From contig NC_016027.1 in NCBI RefSeq assembly GCF_000182745.2, positions 995,001-1,059,000 on the forward strand: 64,000 nucleotides of DNA, in the 5' to 3' direction. The notes under the pieces were generated by a model. That model was not told where the DNA came from. It did no database searches and was given only the letters and a program-made list of their open reading frames with translations. Both the position numbers and the translations under genes were made by a program. This document shows, one piece after another, positions 48,752 through 58,042 of this stretch; the stretch's first letter is position 1, and each line of letters begins with the position of its first letter. This DNA is from Komagataeibacter medellinensis NBRC 3288. Its GTDB lineage: Bacteria; Pseudomonadota; Alphaproteobacteria; Acetobacterales; Acetobacteraceae.

Positions 48752-51556
48752 ATGACCGAAGCCGCCGCCCGGAATGTGTCCGCCCTTCTGCAACAGGCCA
48801 GTCGGCTGATAGCCAGCCATGACGAGACCACGTCAGGCAGCCCGGTCATGACGCTGGCCCGCCATATCGGGCGGCAGATGACAGCGGGCACCCTACCCGT
48901 GGAGCAGGTGGAGGAAATGGTGCGCCTGCTGCGCGACCGCGCCTTTGCTGGCCGCGCCCACCATATTGCCACCTACCTTGATGGCCCCGATGAGCAGACC
49001 GTGACCGCGCGCATGCACGCGGTGGCCCAGCGCATTGTCCAGCCCGACCCCGATGACAGCCCCGTGCCCATCGCACGCTTTCGCGCCGCCATTGAACGTA
49101 GCCGCTTTGCCGCCGTGTTCACTGCCCACCCCACCTTCGCGCTGGCCAACCCGGTTTACGAGGCGCTGGCCGAACTCGCCTCCACCAACCCCACGGAACC
49201 ACCAGCACATGTCCCCGCCTTCCTGACCCATCGCCGGGTAGGGCCACCCACGCTGGATGAGGAGTTTACCCTGGCCACTCAGGCCATCGCGCGCGGGCGC
49301 ACGGCGCTGGACCGTCTGAACACGATCCTGCTGTCGGAAGCCCGGACCCACTGGTCGCAACTGTGGTGCACGCTGGTGCCGCGTCCCATCATCATGACCA
49401 GCTGGGTCGGTTATGATACCGATGGCCGAACCGACATCGGCTGGTGGGACACGCTGCACCTCCGCCTGCGCATGAAGCAGCTCCAGCTTGCCCGCCTGCA
49501 TGACCAGATCGAGGCGGTCCCCTCCGTCGCCAACGACCTGCTGGCGCGCGTGAAGGATGCGCTGGCAGCCGTGGGCGCCCAGATCACCGCCTGCCCCACC
49601 GGGCCGGAACCAGAAGCGATCTCGCGCTTTGCTGATGTGCTGATCAACCGCAGCGCCGAAGCCCTGACCAGCAGTAACGACCTTGCCCCCGCCTTCAGCG
49701 AGGCGATCGACGCGGCAGCACCTGATGACAAGATGGTGCTGGCCGTGGCGCGCGCGGGTTTTATGGCGCATGGGCTCTCGCTTGCCCACACGCATACCCG
49801 GCTCAATGCGACACAACTGCACAACATTGCCCGCCAGCGCCTGGGCATTACCGACAGCCCGGACATTCCCGCCCAACGCCGCGCACTGATCGGCCAGATG
49901 AACGAGGCGCTGGACACTGTGGCACCGATGGAGATCGATTTCGGCTCGCTGCTGATGGAGCAGGCCAGTGCTGGCCGGCTGATGATGACCGTGCGCCAGA
50001 TCCTGCGTCACATCGACCGTACCACCCCCATCCGCTTCCTGATTGCCGAAACCGAGACAGGCTACACCCTGCTGACCGCACTATGGCTGGCGCGGCTGTA
50101 TGGCGTGGAGGAGATGATCGAGATCTCGCCCCTGTTCGAGACGCAGGAAGCCCTGGAGAATGGCGAGCAGATCATCGAGGAAGCTCTGCGCTCCCCCCAC
50201 TGGCGCGCCTATCTGCAGCGCACGCGTAAGCTCAGCCTGCAGTTCGGCTTTTCCGACTCCGGGCGCTATGTGGGACAGCTCGCCGCGACCTACCTGATCG
50301 AGCGGCTGCGCATCAAGGTATGCGACCTGCTGCGCAAATGGGATCTGGCCTTTGTTGAGGTCATCCTGTTCGACACGCACGGTGAGAGCATTGGCCGTGG
50401 CGCGCACCCGTACCGGCTGGCAGACCGTTTCGACTACCTCTCCCCGCCCCATGCGCGTGCCCGCTATGCCCGCGCTGGCATCCAGATGCGTGAGGAAACC
50501 GCGTTTCAGGGCGGCGACGGCTATCTGCTGTTCGGCACCCAGACACTGGCGGACGCCACCGTCAGCATTATTGCCGAGCATGCCTTTGCCGCCACCCCGC
50601 TGGACCGTGATCCGGTCTATGACGAACCGGACTTCTCGGCCGATTTCTTCGCCACCATCGCCAATGGCATGACCGACCTGGTGGAAGATCCCGGCTATGC
50701 CGCCCTACTGGGCGCGTTTGGCCCGTCACTGATCGACAAGACCGGATCGCGACCGTCCGCGCGGCAGAGTGATGCAGCGTCAACCGTAACCCGCATCAAG
50801 CATCCCAGCCAGCTGCGCGCCATTCCCAACAATGCCATCCTGCAGCAACTGGCCTGGTGCGCCAACACGCTACAGGGGCTGGGCACGGCGGCGGCACGGC
50901 ATCCCGAGACGTTCGAGAAATACCTGGCCGAAAGCCCCCGCTTCCGTCGCGCCATGGACTTCGCGGCCCATGCGCTAGCTCATTCCGACCACGGAGTGCT
51001 GCGCGGCGTCATCCGCCTGCTGGACCCCGACATGTGGCTGGAACGCGCCACCACCCAGACCGATCCCGCCCGGCAGGAAGCCTGCCTTACCCTTATGCAC
51101 GGGTTGGAAAACCTTGATTTCTGGGCCAGCACGCAGGCCATGTTCCGCCGTATCCAGTCTGATCACCTGGCCCTGCGTCGCGCATGGCCCGATGCGCCGC
51201 GCATGCAACCCAACGAACTACTGCTGCATGCCATCCGTATCGCCCTGATCGAGCAGATTTGGCTGCGCTCTACGCAGGTGCCCTATTTCTCCCCCCGCCA
51301 TGCCTTCTCGCGTGATGTGCTGACGCTGAAGGTCCTGTGCCTGGAGATACCCGGCGTGCTGGGTGAGCTTGAACATATCTTCCCCTATCGCGCTGATAGC
51401 GGCTTCGATCTTGATTTCCACGAACCCCATGGTCCCCGGCAGGAAGGCACCTACCGGCGCGAATATACCGAGATATTCGAACCCATGCAGCGCCTGTTCC
51501 AGATGACGCGCGAGATCAGCACCGGTGTGATGCACCATGTCGGTGCTTTTGGCTGA
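48752..51556 (+). CDS. Phosphoenolpyruvate carboxylase family protein with altered catalytic loop
   Basis: 934-residue protein whose length and landmarks match PEP carboxylase (PEP + bicarbonate to oxaloacetate). Conserved: VFTAHPTF (His126), GLSLAHTHTRL (Arg350, position of the family LDxRQ Arg), IAETETG (Glu433) and GFSDSG (Asp502) as metal ligands, and SIGRG (Arg549). Substituted: the family GDRDGNP is GYDTDGRTD, the SDSAKD Lys is Arg505, and the catalytic loop FHGRGGSIGRGG reads FDTHGESIGRGA, replacing its His and first Arg. The usual C-terminal NTG is also missing. Either a divergent carboxylase or a family member with another activity. Overlaps the next gene by 20 bases. Confidence 0.8.
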   Translation: MTEAAARNVSALLQQASRLIASHDETTSGSPVMTLARHIGRQMTAGTLPVEQVEEMVRLLRDRAFAGRAHHIATYLDGPDEQTVTARMHAVAQRIVQPDPDDSPVPIARFRAAIERSRFAAVFTAHPTFALANPVYEALAELASTNPTEPPAHVPAFLTHRRVGPPTLDEEFTLATQAIARGRTALDRLNTILLSEARTHWSQLWCTLVPRPIIMTSWVGYDTDGRTDIGWWDTLHLRLRMKQLQLARLHDQIEAVPSVANDLLARVKDALAAVGAQITACPTGPEPEAISRFADVLINRSAEALTSSNDLAPAFSEAIDAAAPDDKMVLAVARAGFMAHGLSLAHTHTRLNATQLHNIARQRLGITDSPDIPAQRRALIGQMNEALDTVAPMEIDFGSLLMEQASAGRLMMTVRQILRHIDRTTPIRFLIAETETGYTLLTALWLARLYGVEEMIEISPLFETQEALENGEQIIEEALRSPHWRAYLQRTRKLSLQFGFSDSGRYVGQLAATYLIERLRIKVCDLLRKWDLAFVEVILFDTHGESIGRGAHPYRLADRFDYLSPPHARARYARAGIQMREETAFQGGDGYLLFGTQTLADATVSIIAEHAFAATPLDRDPVYDEPDFSADFFATIANGMTDLVEDPGYAALLGAFGPSLIDKTGSRPSARQSDAASTVTRIKHPSQLRAIPNNAILQQLAWCANTLQGLGTAAARHPETFEKYLAESPRFRRAMDFAAHALAHSDHGVLRGVIRLLDPDMWLERATTQTDPARQEACLTLMHGLENLDFWASTQAMFRRIQSDHLALRRAWPDAPRMQPNELLLHAIRIALIEQIWLRSTQVPYFSPRHAFSRDVLTLKVLCLEIPGVLGELEHIFPYRADSGFDLDFHEPHGPRQEGTYRREYTEIFEPMQRLFQMTREISTGVMHHVGAFG

Positions 51557-52412
51557 CGCAGCGGTAAAGGTGGCACGTAACGGGTGGCGCGTCAGCGAAC
51601 CGCCGCCGCCCTATGGCGTGCCCCTGCCTCAATCCGCCACCATAAGGCGGGTTGTGGCGAACAATCCCGGCCCCATGACCGGCAACGGCACGAATAGCTG
51701 GCTGGTTGAACATACGGGCGGCTGTGTGGTGATAGACCCCGGCAGCGCCACTTCTGCACACCTTGATGCGCTGGTGGACGCGGCCAGTGGGCGACCCGTC
51801 ACGCACATCATCCTCACCCACACCCATCATGATCATCTTGATGGCGCCCGCCCGCTGGGACTACGGCTGGGTGTGCCTGTATGCGGCTTCCATGCCAGTG
51901 CCGAGCCGGAATTCACACCCGACATCGGCCTGCATGATGGCGATGAAATCGCGGACCTGCGGGTAGTGCATACTCCCGGCCACGCCAGTGATCATATCTG
52001 CCTTGAAACAGGGGATGGCATCATCCTGACCGGTGACCATGTCATGGGCTGGTCCACCACCATGATCCCCCCGGCCCCACATGGCTCCGTACGGCAGTTC
52101 CTGGCCAGCATGGACAGGTTGCGCAGCCGCCATGCCCGCCTGCTGCTGCCCGCCCATGGGCCTGCCATCACAAGGGTGGAAGAATGCATTGACGGTCTTA
52201 TGGCGCACCGTCAGGCACGTGAGGAAAGCATCCTTGCCCTGCTGCCGACCACCCCACGCACGCTCGATGAAATCGTGGACAGCATGTACCACAACCTGCG
52301 CCCTGGCCTGCGCCGCGCGGCACAACTCAACCTGCATGCCCATCTGGAAAAGCTGGAACACGATGGCCGTGTCCACCACCATGACGGCAGGTGGATGAAA
52401 ATCTTTCCCTGA
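51537..52412 (+). CDS. Metallo-beta-lactamase-fold hydrolase, LACTB2-like
   Basis: 291-residue enzyme. The zinc motif THTHHDHLDGARPL lies near residues 94-102, HTPGHASDHICLE and LTGDHVMGW give the remaining ligands, and LLPAHGPAI is the C-terminal His motif. A winged-helix-like domain (last 75 residues, ending HHDGRWMKIFP) matches LACTB2/endoribonuclease-like members; thioesterase or RNase activity is possible and the substrate unknown. ATG 51537 overlaps the preceding gene by 20 bases, so the two are cotranscribed and translation is probably coupled. Confidence 0.88.
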   Translation: MSVLLADAAVKVARNGWRVSEPPPPYGVPLPQSATIRRVVANNPGPMTGNGTNSWLVEHTGGCVVIDPGSATSAHLDALVDAASGRPVTHIILTHTHHDHLDGARPLGLRLGVPVCGFHASAEPEFTPDIGLHDGDEIADLRVVHTPGHASDHICLETGDGIILTGDHVMGWSTTMIPPAPHGSVRQFLASMDRLRSRHARLLLPAHGPAITRVEECIDGLMAHRQAREESILALLPTTPRTLDEIVDSMYHNLRPGLRRAAQLNLHAHLEKLEHDGRVHHHDGRWMKIFP

Positions 52413-52890
52413 CAGTCCTTCGCGCACGGCCTCACCAGCGTCTCACGCGACAGGAATCGCCGAGGGGACACATGGAGCGCCAGAGATTACCATGAAGCGG
52501 CAGGAAATCCGCAGATATCCGGCTCGGTGACAGATCTCACGCAACGGAACGCGGAAGGAACCGGATGCCCTGCCCGCCCCGTGGCAGGGACCAGACGCAG
52601 CGAACGCGCACGATCCTGGCCGTTCTGTCGCTTTCCAGAACAGCCATCCTTTTGTCTGCCCTCACCTTTCCCCGCATACCGCCAGTAAAAGCGGGTATCG
52701 ACAGGCGCAGCCACACGGCTTGCACCCCATAATCGCCCCGAACCTCTTTCGGACCTTTGCAGACCGCGTGCGACAGGAGAGTATTTCAGAACCCTGCCTG
52801 TAAAATGCCCACGATCGCCGCCTTCCTGAAAACAGGCAGCAGCGAAAAACTTTTAGCATTTTTTGGGTGCATGCCAGACAGGCATAAAAA
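52413..52890. other. Long intergenic region between convergent genes, possible decayed repeat
   Basis: About 480 bases up to the fusA terminator, with no supported gene; the leftward frame 52487-52714 has no family features. At 52826-52870, read leftward, AAAAGTTTTTCG followed by GCCTGTTTTCAGG and AAGGCGGCG resembles a decayed member of the AT-rich repeat family. Unusually long for a gap between two convergent gene ends. Confidence 0.4.
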
Positions 52891-52920
52891 AACCGGCCCC
52901 TTTCGAGGGCCGGTTTCCTT
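52891..52920 (-). terminator. Terminator of fusA
   Basis: AACCGGCCC / GGGCCGGTT (52891-52915) forms a 9-bp stem, 28 bases past the fusA stop. Leftward it is followed by TTTTTTT; rightward by TCCTTTT. Confidence 0.9.
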
Positions 52921-52943
52921 TTGATGCTCTCTTTTGAGAAAGA

Positions 52944-55031
52944 TCAGGCGGACTGCGCCATGATCTCTTCCGCAACATTGCGGGGCACCGGGTCGTAGTG
53001 GTGGAACTGCATCGTGAAGGATGCACGCCCCTTGGTCATGGACCGCAGATGCGAGATGTAGCCGAACATCTCCTTCAGCGGCACAGCAGCGCGCACCATG
53101 ACGGTGGACCCGGCTGTTTCCTGGCTCTGGATCATGCCACGGCGGCGGTTGAGGTCACCCACCACGTCACCAACGTGATCGTTCGGGGTGGTCACTTCCA
53201 CGTCCATGATCGGCTCAAGGATGACCGGACCGGCCTTCTTCATGCCTTCACGGAAGCAGGCCTTGGCCGCGATTTCGAACGCCAGCGCGGAGGAGTCGAC
53301 ATCGTGGTACTTGCCGTCCAGCAGCGTGAACTTGAAGTCCACCGTGGGGAAGCCAGCCAGCACGCCGGTCGAAGCCTGCGCCTGAATGCCCTTGTCCACC
53401 GCCGGGATGTATTCCTTGGGCACGGTGCCGCCCACGACCTTGTTCTCGAAGGAAATACCTTCGTTACGCTCGACCGGTGCGAACTCGATCTTCACTTCAG
53501 CGAACTGGCCCGACCCACCGGACTGCTTCTTGTGGGTATAGGTTTCGGTATGCGCCTGGGTGATGGTCTCGCGGTAAGCCACCTGCGGCGCACCGATGTT
53601 TGCTTCCACACCATATTCACGACGCAGACGGTCGATGATGATGTCGAGATGCAGTTCGCCCATCCCGGACAGGATGGTCTGGCCAGTTTCCTGATCGGTC
53701 TTCAGGCGCAGGGAAGGATCTTCACCGGACAGCTTCTGCAGCGCCAGCGTCATCTTTTCCACGCCATCCTTCGTCTTCGGCTCGACCGAGATGTCGATGA
53801 CCGGGATCGGGAAGGTCATGCGCTCCAGAACCACCGGGTCTGCCGGGTCTGCCAGCGTGTCACCCGTCTGGGTGTCTTTCAGGCCAACGAAGGCGGCGAT
53901 GTCACCGGCGTGGACTTCCTTGAGTTCTTCACGCTTGTCAGCATGCATCTGGAAGATACGACCGATACGTTCCTTGTGGCCCTTTGTGGTGTTCAGCACG
54001 GTATCACCGGTGCGCAGCACGCCACGGTAAACACGCACGAAGGTCAGGGTGCCGTATTTGTCGTTGATAATCTTGAAGGCGAGACCAGCAAACTTTCCAT
54101 CCGGGTCAACCGGGATGATCGGCAGCTTGTTCTCGTCCACTTCCTCGTCTTCCGGCGGAGCGATGCGGATGCCTTCCACGTCGTCCGGTGCGGGCAGGAA
54201 GTCGATCACAGCATCAAGCAGGGGCTGCACACCCTTGTTCTTGAACGCGGTGCCACACAGCACAGGACGGAAGTCACCAGCAATGGTGCCCTTCTTGATG
54301 CAGCGCTTGAGCGTTGCAACATCCACGTCGCCCTTCTCGAAATATTCTTCCATCGCCGCGTTATCAACGGACAGCGCGGTGTCGAGCAGATTTTCGCGGG
54401 CTTCGGCGGCCTTTTCCTTCAGGTCAGCGGGAATTTCCTCGTAATGGAACTTCGCGCCCAGTTCGCCACCTTCCCAGATGATCGCACGCATCTCGACCAG
54501 GTCGACCACACCGACGAAGTTTTCTTCTGTACCGATGGGCAACTGCAGCGGGATTGCAACAATATCCAGCTTTTCCTTCAGCGTGCTGAAGGCGTAGTAG
54601 AAATCGGCGCCAGTACGGTCCAGCTTGTTGATGAAGATGATGCGCGGCACGTTGTAGCGGTCAGCCAGGCGCCAGTTGGTCTCGGACTGGGGCTGCACGC
54701 CAGCCACACCTTCGATGATGAAGATCGCGCCATCGAGCACACGCAGCGAGCGGTTGACTTCGATGTTGAAGTCAATGTGGCCCGGGGTGTCAATGATATT
54801 GATGCGTCGGCCTTCCCACTCACACGTCACGGCGGCGGACGTGATGGTGATGCCACGCTCACGCTCCTGCGCCATATAGTCGGTGGTGGTGTTGCCTTCG
54901 TGCACCTCACCGATCTTATGGGACACACCGGTGTAGTACAGAATACGCTCGGTAGTGGTGGTCTTGCCGGCATCAATATGCGCGGTGATACCGATATTGC
55001 GAATCAGGGAAAGATCAGACTTGGCGGACAC
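52944..55031 (-). CDS. fusA: Elongation factor G
   Basis: 695-residue GTPase that drives ribosomal translocation. [23 protein letters not shown] (G1), the RGITITSAA switch I, DTPGHIDF (G3) and [10 protein letters not shown] (G4) are present, followed by domains II-V, ending [10 protein letters not shown]. The start is GTG at 55031 (then [11 protein letters not shown]): GGAGG lies 7 bases upstream, and no ATG fits. It is not beside rpsL, rpsG or tuf, the usual str-operon partners; rpmB lies upstream. A 13-bp hairpin precedes it. Confidence 0.97.
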   Translation of the reverse strand: MSAKSDLSLIRNIGITAHIDAGKTTTTERILYYTGVSHKIGEVHEGNTTTDYMAQERERGITITSAAVTCEWEGRRINIIDTPGHIDFNIEVNRSLRVLDGAIFIIEGVAGVQPQSETNWRLADRYNVPRIIFINKLDRTGADFYYAFSTLKEKLDIVAIPLQLPIGTEENFVGVVDLVEMRAIIWEGGELGAKFHYEEIPADLKEKAAEARENLLDTALSVDNAAMEEYFEKGDVDVATLKRCIKKGTIAGDFRPVLCGTAFKNKGVQPLLDAVIDFLPAPDDVEGIRIAPPEDEEVDENKLPIIPVDPDGKFAGLAFKIINDKYGTLTFVRVYRGVLRTGDTVLNTTKGHKERIGRIFQMHADKREELKEVHAGDIAAFVGLKDTQTGDTLADPADPVVLERMTFPIPVIDISVEPKTKDGVEKMTLALQKLSGEDPSLRLKTDQETGQTILSGMGELHLDIIIDRLRREYGVEANIGAPQVAYRETITQAHTETYTHKKQSGGSGQFAEVKIEFAPVERNEGISFENKVVGGTVPKEYIPAVDKGIQAQASTGVLAGFPTVDFKFTLLDGKYHDVDSSALAFEIAAKACFREGMKKAGPVILEPIMDVEVTTPNDHVGDVVGDLNRRRGMIQSQETAGSTVMVRAAVPLKEMFGYISHLRSMTKGRASFTMQFHHYDPVPRNVAEEIMAQSA

Positions 55032-55056
55032 GGGAGAACCTCCACAAGACAACACG

Positions 55057-55087
55057 GGCGCGAAGGGGAACCGCTCCCTTTCGCGCC
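55057..55087 (-). promoter_or_regulatory. Hairpin in the fusA leader
   Basis: GGCGCGAAAGGGA and TCCCCTTCGCGCC (read leftward) form a stem of about 13 bp including one G-T pair, ending about 25 bases before the fusA start and close to its SD. No T tail, so a leader or regulatory structure is more likely than a terminator. Confidence 0.45.
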
Positions 55088-55234
55088 TGCCGGAACCGTA
55101 AGCTGCTTCCGCCCTCAGTCTCTTTCAACCTGGACGACGCAGACCGGCACAGCGGAACAATGCGCCAGACTTCTGTCAGGCTACGACAGCACCGGGCCGC
55201 CCGCCCCCAATGGGTGCGGGGGCCGCGCGGTGTG

Positions 55235-55534
55235 TCAGGCTACAGCAGCCTTCTTTTCCTGAACGCGCAGGATGCGGCGCTTAACCGTCAGGGCTTCAGG
55301 CGTCAGCTTGCGGTTCGGGGTGGACAGGAGGAACGAATCCAGCCCGCCATTGTGCTCAACCGTGCGGATGCCATTCGTGGTCATGCGCATGGGAACCGCA
55401 GCCCCCAGGATATCGGACAGAAGCGAGGTTTCCTGCAGGTTGGGCAGGAAGCGGCGGCGGGACTTGTTGTTGGCGTGGCTGACGTTGTTGCCGGTCAGCA
55501 CGCCCTTGCCTGTGATCTGGCAGCGGCGAGACAT
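55235..55534 (-). CDS. rpmB: 50S ribosomal protein L28
   Basis: 99-residue ribosomal protein. [34 protein letters not shown] is the L28 signature; the CxxC zinc pair of some L28 forms is absent here (only one Cys). The middle [15 protein letters not shown] and C-terminal [18 protein letters not shown] match alphaproteobacterial L28. Starts at 55534. Lies 203 bases upstream of fusA, with no clear T-run terminator in between. Confidence 0.95.
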   Translation of the reverse strand: MSRRCQITGKGVLTGNNVSHANNKSRRRFLPNLQETSLLSDILGAAVPMRMTTNGIRTVEHNGGLDSFLLSTPNRKLTPEALTVKRRILRVQEKKAAVA

Positions 55535-55715
55535 TCTATCATCCTCGGGTATAACTATGGCCGAGGCATAAATGCCCGGCAAGGATCATCTGGATTAGGC
55601 GCGGCTTATCGCCAAACCACCGCCATCAGTCAAGATGCATAAGCATGATTCGGCGCATTTTGTGCCATAAGGGCGGGAAATGGGTGTGTTTTCCCACTCC
55701 CTGCCGCCATGTAGC

Positions 55716-55982
55716 TCAGTCTGCCGCGTGGTCATGGTCGGGATGGAGTTCGCCTGCCTGCACGCTGTGCAGCGCGTTTTCCAGCATGCCCTGCATGGCC
55801 TCGCGCCCCATGGTGCGCGACAGCAGGCCCAGCGAGCCACCCAGCAGGGCGGAAGCGATGGCCATGGGCGGCAGGTTCTCGCCCAGCATGTATTCGATGG
55901 CCTTGTCCACCACCGCGCCGCAATGGCTCAGTTCAGGGGGAATGGCCTCGCCATTGGGGGGCGGGTTGTTCGTATCCGTCAT
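55716..55982 (-). CDS. Small conserved-looking protein of unknown function
   Basis: 88-residue protein (MTDTNNPPPNGEAIPPE...), with AGGAG 6 bases before the ATG. The middle is helical with the mildly hydrophobic NLPPMAIASALLGGSLGLLSRTMG, and the end is His/Asp-rich (HPDHDHAAD), which could bind metal. No family recognised. It lies on the same strand downstream of the ABC exporter gene (106 bases) and may share its transcript. A good SD and codon use like its neighbours favour a real gene. Confidence 0.7.
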   Translation of the reverse strand: MTDTNNPPPNGEAIPPELSHCGAVVDKAIEYMLGENLPPMAIASALLGGSLGLLSRTMGREAMQGMLENALHSVQAGELHPDHDHAAD

Positions 55983-56088
55983 GTCACGGCTCCTTTTCAC
56001 GTTCCCCCTGATATGTACCGCCATGGCAGCGCTGACCAGTGCGGCGGGCACATGAAACCTGTCACAAGCGTGCAGGCAGGCCAACAGG

Positions 56089-57912
56089 TCAGGCGCAGGC
56101 GGCTTCCTCCTCCGCCTGCACGGCCCACATTTCGGCATATACGCCGCCATGGGCCAGCAGGGCGCGATGCGTGCCACGCTCGATGATGCGGCCCTGCCCC
56201 ATCACGAGGATTTCATCCACATCCACGATGGTAGACAGCCGGTGCGCAATGATCAGCGTGGTGCGGTTGGCGGCAACCGTATGCAGGGCCGACTGGATTT
56301 CCTGCTCAGTACGGGTATCGAGCGCGCTCGTGGCCTCATCAAGTATCAGCACGCGCGGGTTCTTGAGGATGGTGCGCGCGATGGCGACGCGCTGCTTCTC
56401 CCCGCCAGAAAGCTTGAGCCCGCGCTCGCCCACGCGGGTGGCGTAGCCTTCGGGCAGGGTCATGATGAAGTCATGAATGCAGGCCAGGCGCGCAGCCTGC
56501 TCCACCTCTGCCTGACTGGCCCCCAGCCGCCCGTAGGCGATGTTATAGCCGATCGTATCGTTAAACAGGATGGTGTCCTGCGGCACCACGCCCACAGCCC
56601 CGCGCAGCGCCGCCTGTGACAGCGTGCGAATATCGTGCCCATCCAGCATGATGCACCCCGCCGTCACATCATAGAAGCGGAACAGCAGGCGGCTGATGGT
56701 GGACTTGCCCGCCCCCGTCGGGCCGACCACGGCCACCCGGTGGCCCGCAGGTATGTGAAAGCTCACCCCGCGCAGGATCTCGCGGTCGGGGCGGTAGCTG
56801 AAATGCACGTTCTCGAAGCGGATGTCAGCGGCCGGGGCCTCGTCCAGCCGCGCGGGCACGCTTGCGGCATCCGGCGGGTCGGTAATGTCGGCCTGCTCGC
56901 CCATCAGCGCGAACATGTGTTCAAGGTCCACCAGCGAATTGTGCAACGAGGTATAGACACTGCCCAGAAAGTTGAGCGGCATGTAAAGCTGCATGAGATA
57001 CGTGTTGACCAGCACGAAATGCCCCACGGTCATCCGCCCCGCCTCCACATCATGGCCGGCCATGAGCATGACGGCAATCAGGGCCACGGCAATGATCGCG
57101 GCCTGACCGAAGTTCAGCCCGTTAAGCGAGACCTGGGTGCGGATGGCGGCGCGCTCATAACGGTCCTGGGCGTCCTCGTAGCGCTTTCGCTCATGGTCCT
57201 CGTTGCCGAAATACTTGACCGTCTCGTAATTGAGCAGGCTGTCCAGCGCCTTCCAGCTGGCCTCGCTGTTGATCTCGTTCATCTGGCGCCGCAGCCCGAT
57301 CCGCCACGCCGTGAACTGGATGGTGAACACGACATACACCGCCACCGCCAGCAACATCACCACCGCGTAACGCCAGTCGAACAGTCGCCATATGACGGCA
57401 ATGACCAGCAGCGCCTCGATCAACGTAGGCACCACATTGAACACGCCCATACGCAGCAGGGTCTCGATCGCTTCCGTGCCGCGTGCAATCGCGCGCGTGA
57501 CACTGCCGGACTGCCGGTTGAGGTGGAAGCGTAGCGAAAGCTGATGCATATGGCTAAAACTGCGCATGGCCGCGATCCGGCTTATGCGGTAGCGCAGCGG
57601 GGCGAACAGGGCATCACGCAGTTCCCCCAGACCCGCCGCCGCCATGCGCAGCAGGCCATAGCCCACAATCAGCACAAGGGGCATCATGACCGCCCGGCCC
57701 GCAGCGGGCTGCAGGGCATCAATCACACAACTATAGGCATAGGGCACGCCAATGGTGGCAACCTTGGCCGCAACCAGCAGCAGGCACACACCTACCACAC
57801 GCAAGCGGGTGCGCGCATCATGCCGGGGCCACAGGTAAGGCAGCAGGCCGCGCAGGGTGTCGGCGGCGGAACGTTCCGGCCTGTCTTGCCGGTTCTTGTC
57901 GGGAACAGTCAT
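56089..57912 (-). CDS. Atm1-type ABC exporter
   Basis: 607-residue half transporter: six-TM domain (about residues 1-330) followed by an ATPase. LLNYETVKYFGNEDHERKRYE is the Atm1/ABCB7 hallmark in the TM domain. Walker A GPTGAGKST is near residue 396, the signature is [16 protein letters not shown], and Walker B is VLILDEATSALD. Relatives export glutathione-bound metals or sulfur species and support Fe-S maturation or metal resistance. MTVPDKNRQ at 57912 is preferred; MLHAVH six codons upstream is also possible, and no SD decides. Confidence 0.92.
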   Translation of the reverse strand: MTVPDKNRQDRPERSAADTLRGLLPYLWPRHDARTRLRVVGVCLLLVAAKVATIGVPYAYSCVIDALQPAAGRAVMMPLVLIVGYGLLRMAAAGLGELRDALFAPLRYRISRIAAMRSFSHMHQLSLRFHLNRQSGSVTRAIARGTEAIETLLRMGVFNVVPTLIEALLVIAVIWRLFDWRYAVVMLLAVAVYVVFTIQFTAWRIGLRRQMNEINSEASWKALDSLLNYETVKYFGNEDHERKRYEDAQDRYERAAIRTQVSLNGLNFGQAAIIAVALIAVMLMAGHDVEAGRMTVGHFVLVNTYLMQLYMPLNFLGSVYTSLHNSLVDLEHMFALMGEQADITDPPDAASVPARLDEAPAADIRFENVHFSYRPDREILRGVSFHIPAGHRVAVVGPTGAGKSTISRLLFRFYDVTAGCIMLDGHDIRTLSQAALRGAVGVVPQDTILFNDTIGYNIAYGRLGASQAEVEQAARLACIHDFIMTLPEGYATRVGERGLKLSGGEKQRVAIARTILKNPRVLILDEATSALDTRTEQEIQSALHTVAANRTTLIIAHRLSTIVDVDEILVMGQGRIIERGTHRALLAHGGVYAEMWAVQAEEEAACA

Positions 57913-58042
57913 ATGCACGGCATGGAGCATGTGGCACGGATTTTGCAACCCATATTCCCTGTTGCCAGCAGGCTGCTCAAGGATTGTCAGCCTTCAGGCC
58001 AGCCGGTATGCCAGCCATGACCCGAAAGTACAGGGATGGAAC

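Noticed and set aside
52487-52714. A 75-codon leftward frame in the long convergent spacer
   Set aside because: No SD, no family features, Arg-rich composition typical of chance frames.
55180-55234. GC-rich inverted repeat behind rpmB as a terminator
   Set aside because: Stem GCCCCC/GGGGGC is plausible but no T run follows in the direction of transcription; support too weak to list.
52998-55262. A 754-codon open frame on the + strand opposite fusA and part of rpmB
   Set aside because: Exactly antisense to EF-G and shows no independent domain or SD.
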